Source of the DNA: Flavobacterium gilvum
Lineage (GTDB): Bacteria > Bacteroidota > Bacteroidia > Flavobacteriales > Flavobacteriaceae
Direction of reading: 5' to 3'
Length of the DNA: 64,000 nucleotides
NCBI RefSeq assembly: GCF_001761465.1
Contig: NZ_CP017479.1
Location: forward strand, 1,178,001-1,242,000
In this document: in pieces, positions 63,411 to 64,000 of the stretch
Layout of the letters: each line of letters begins with the position of its first letter
How positions within the stretch are numbered: position 1 is the stretch's first letter
The notes under the pieces: model-generated
What the model saw: only the letters and a program-made list of their open reading frames with translations
Told to the model about the DNA's origin: nothing
Databases searched by the model: none
Position numbers and translations under genes: made by a program

Positions 63411-64000
63411 TTATTTCTGTTCATCTATCCAAACTTTCATTTTTCCAATGCCTCTGTTTGACCAGGAATAATACGGAATAGCTTTTAGTTTGGAGTTTTG
63501 GATGGCATTTACTCCCTCCAAAAGGTTGTTTTCTTTGGTTACTTTGAAAGTGTCATGGGGTGCAATCGTGATTTTGTCAAAGGCGGTTGCGTTGTCAATT
63601 TCCTCGATAGCATACACAATCGGGCCGTATTCCAAAGCCACTTTTCCAATGTTGTTTTCTACTTTGGTATTGGTCACTACTTGTTTTACCTCCATTAGGA
63701 AATTGAGATTGATGATGTCGCCTTTTTTCCATTTTCGGGTAATGGTGAAGTAACCTTCTTTTTCTTGAGAGAGGAGAGGAGTGCCGTTTATTGTCAGGGA
63801 AGAAACTGCTGCTGATGCCGACTTATAACTGTATAAATCTCCTGGTAAAACTTGGTTTCTTGCCCATCCCGGAACTCTTAATTTGATAGTGAATTCACCT
63901 TCTTTTTTTGGAGAAACGGTCAATGTAATCTTTCCATCCCAAGGATAATTGGTTTGTTGTGCGATTTGCAATTCGGTTTTGTCCAATGTGATTTTTGCTG
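63411..64000 (-). CDS. GH127-type beta-L-arabinofuranosidase, C-terminal part (5' end outside window)
   Basis: The frame continues to the window edge, so the N-terminal catalytic part is missing. The visible ~195 residues match the C-terminal beta-sandwich region of GH127 (DUF1680) enzymes: NYPWDGKITLTVSPKKEGEF in its first half, LRVPGWARN, GYFTITRKWKKGD and VALEYGPIVYAIE. The family removes beta-L-arabinofuranose from plant glycans, consistent with the adjacent arabinose genes. It is on the same strand as araB, 165 bp upstream, and may have its own promoter outside. Confidence 0.85.
   Translation of the reverse strand, partial: AKITLDKTELQIAQQTNYPWDGKITLTVSPKKEGEFTIKLRVPGWARNQVLPGDLYSYKSASAAVSSLTINGTPLLSQEKEGYFTITRKWKKGDIINLNFLMEVKQVVTNTKVENNIGKVALEYGPIVYAIEEIDNATAFDKITIAPHDTFKVTKENNLLEGVNAIQNSKLKAIPYYSWSNRGIGKMKVWIDEQK

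Overview
The window comes from an AT-rich member of the Bacteroidota, most likely a Flavobacterium-type organism (family Flavobacteriaceae). The signs are secreted proteins with type IX secretion (T9SS) C-terminal sorting domains, TANNTTTG promoter motifs, SusC/TonB-type receptors, an atpD-atpC pair, and the short palindromic and heptamer spacers typical of such genomes. No database search was possible; family names rest on motifs and recognisable sequence.

Layout. 1-6.7 kb: tail of a TonB-dependent receptor, a GDSL lipoprotein, atpD-atpC and two outer-membrane proteins. 6.7-13.5 kb: an XRE/DUF2975 pair, a biotin operon (bioF, a DUF2007 gene, bioD, bioA and a ketoacyl-synthase-like gene) and recX. 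13.9-28 kb: three large secreted proteins sharing one C-terminal module that ends in a T9SS sorting domain (probably type C). The second is preceded by three tandem copies of its own leader plus signal-peptide start, the most unusual structure in the host part of the window. 28-37 kb: bioB, ribF, a secreted reprolysin-like metalloprotease, pth, rplY and prs, separated by large inverted repeats.

37.0-56.85 kb is an integrated genomic island. It enters at the 3' end of tRNA-Leu(CAA), and a 15-bp copy of that end (attR) lies at 56836-56850, followed by a hairpin terminator that probably once belonged to the tRNA. Right to left it carries a tyrosine integrase, the remnant of a second integrase tail, an unknown gene, an HTH/excisionase-like gene, a RepA-like ATPase, an iteron-like repeat block, a Toprim primase-like gene and an XRE regulator. 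I see no conjugation or mobilisation gene. The cargo is a copper/silver-type resistance set (Cys-rich secreted protein, four-repeat heavy-metal-binding protein, DUF3347 lipoprotein, haem-binding protein, MerC-GDCCVxC fusion, and a CusA/CusC/CusB-like RND efflux system with two adaptors). CusA is split by a frameshift with a stop/restart arrangement. Two further cargo genes are of interest: a putative HhH plus PD-(D/E)XK nuclease, and a protein with a single-stranded-DNA-binding-protein-like acidic tail.

57-64 kb returns to host genes: a small beta-barrel protein and an L-arabinose locus on the minus strand (araB, araD, araA, galM), with a dyad operator over the promoter and, upstream, the end of a GH127-type beta-L-arabinofuranosidase. 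The locus would release arabinose, isomerise and phosphorylate it, and epimerise it into the pentose phosphate pathway.
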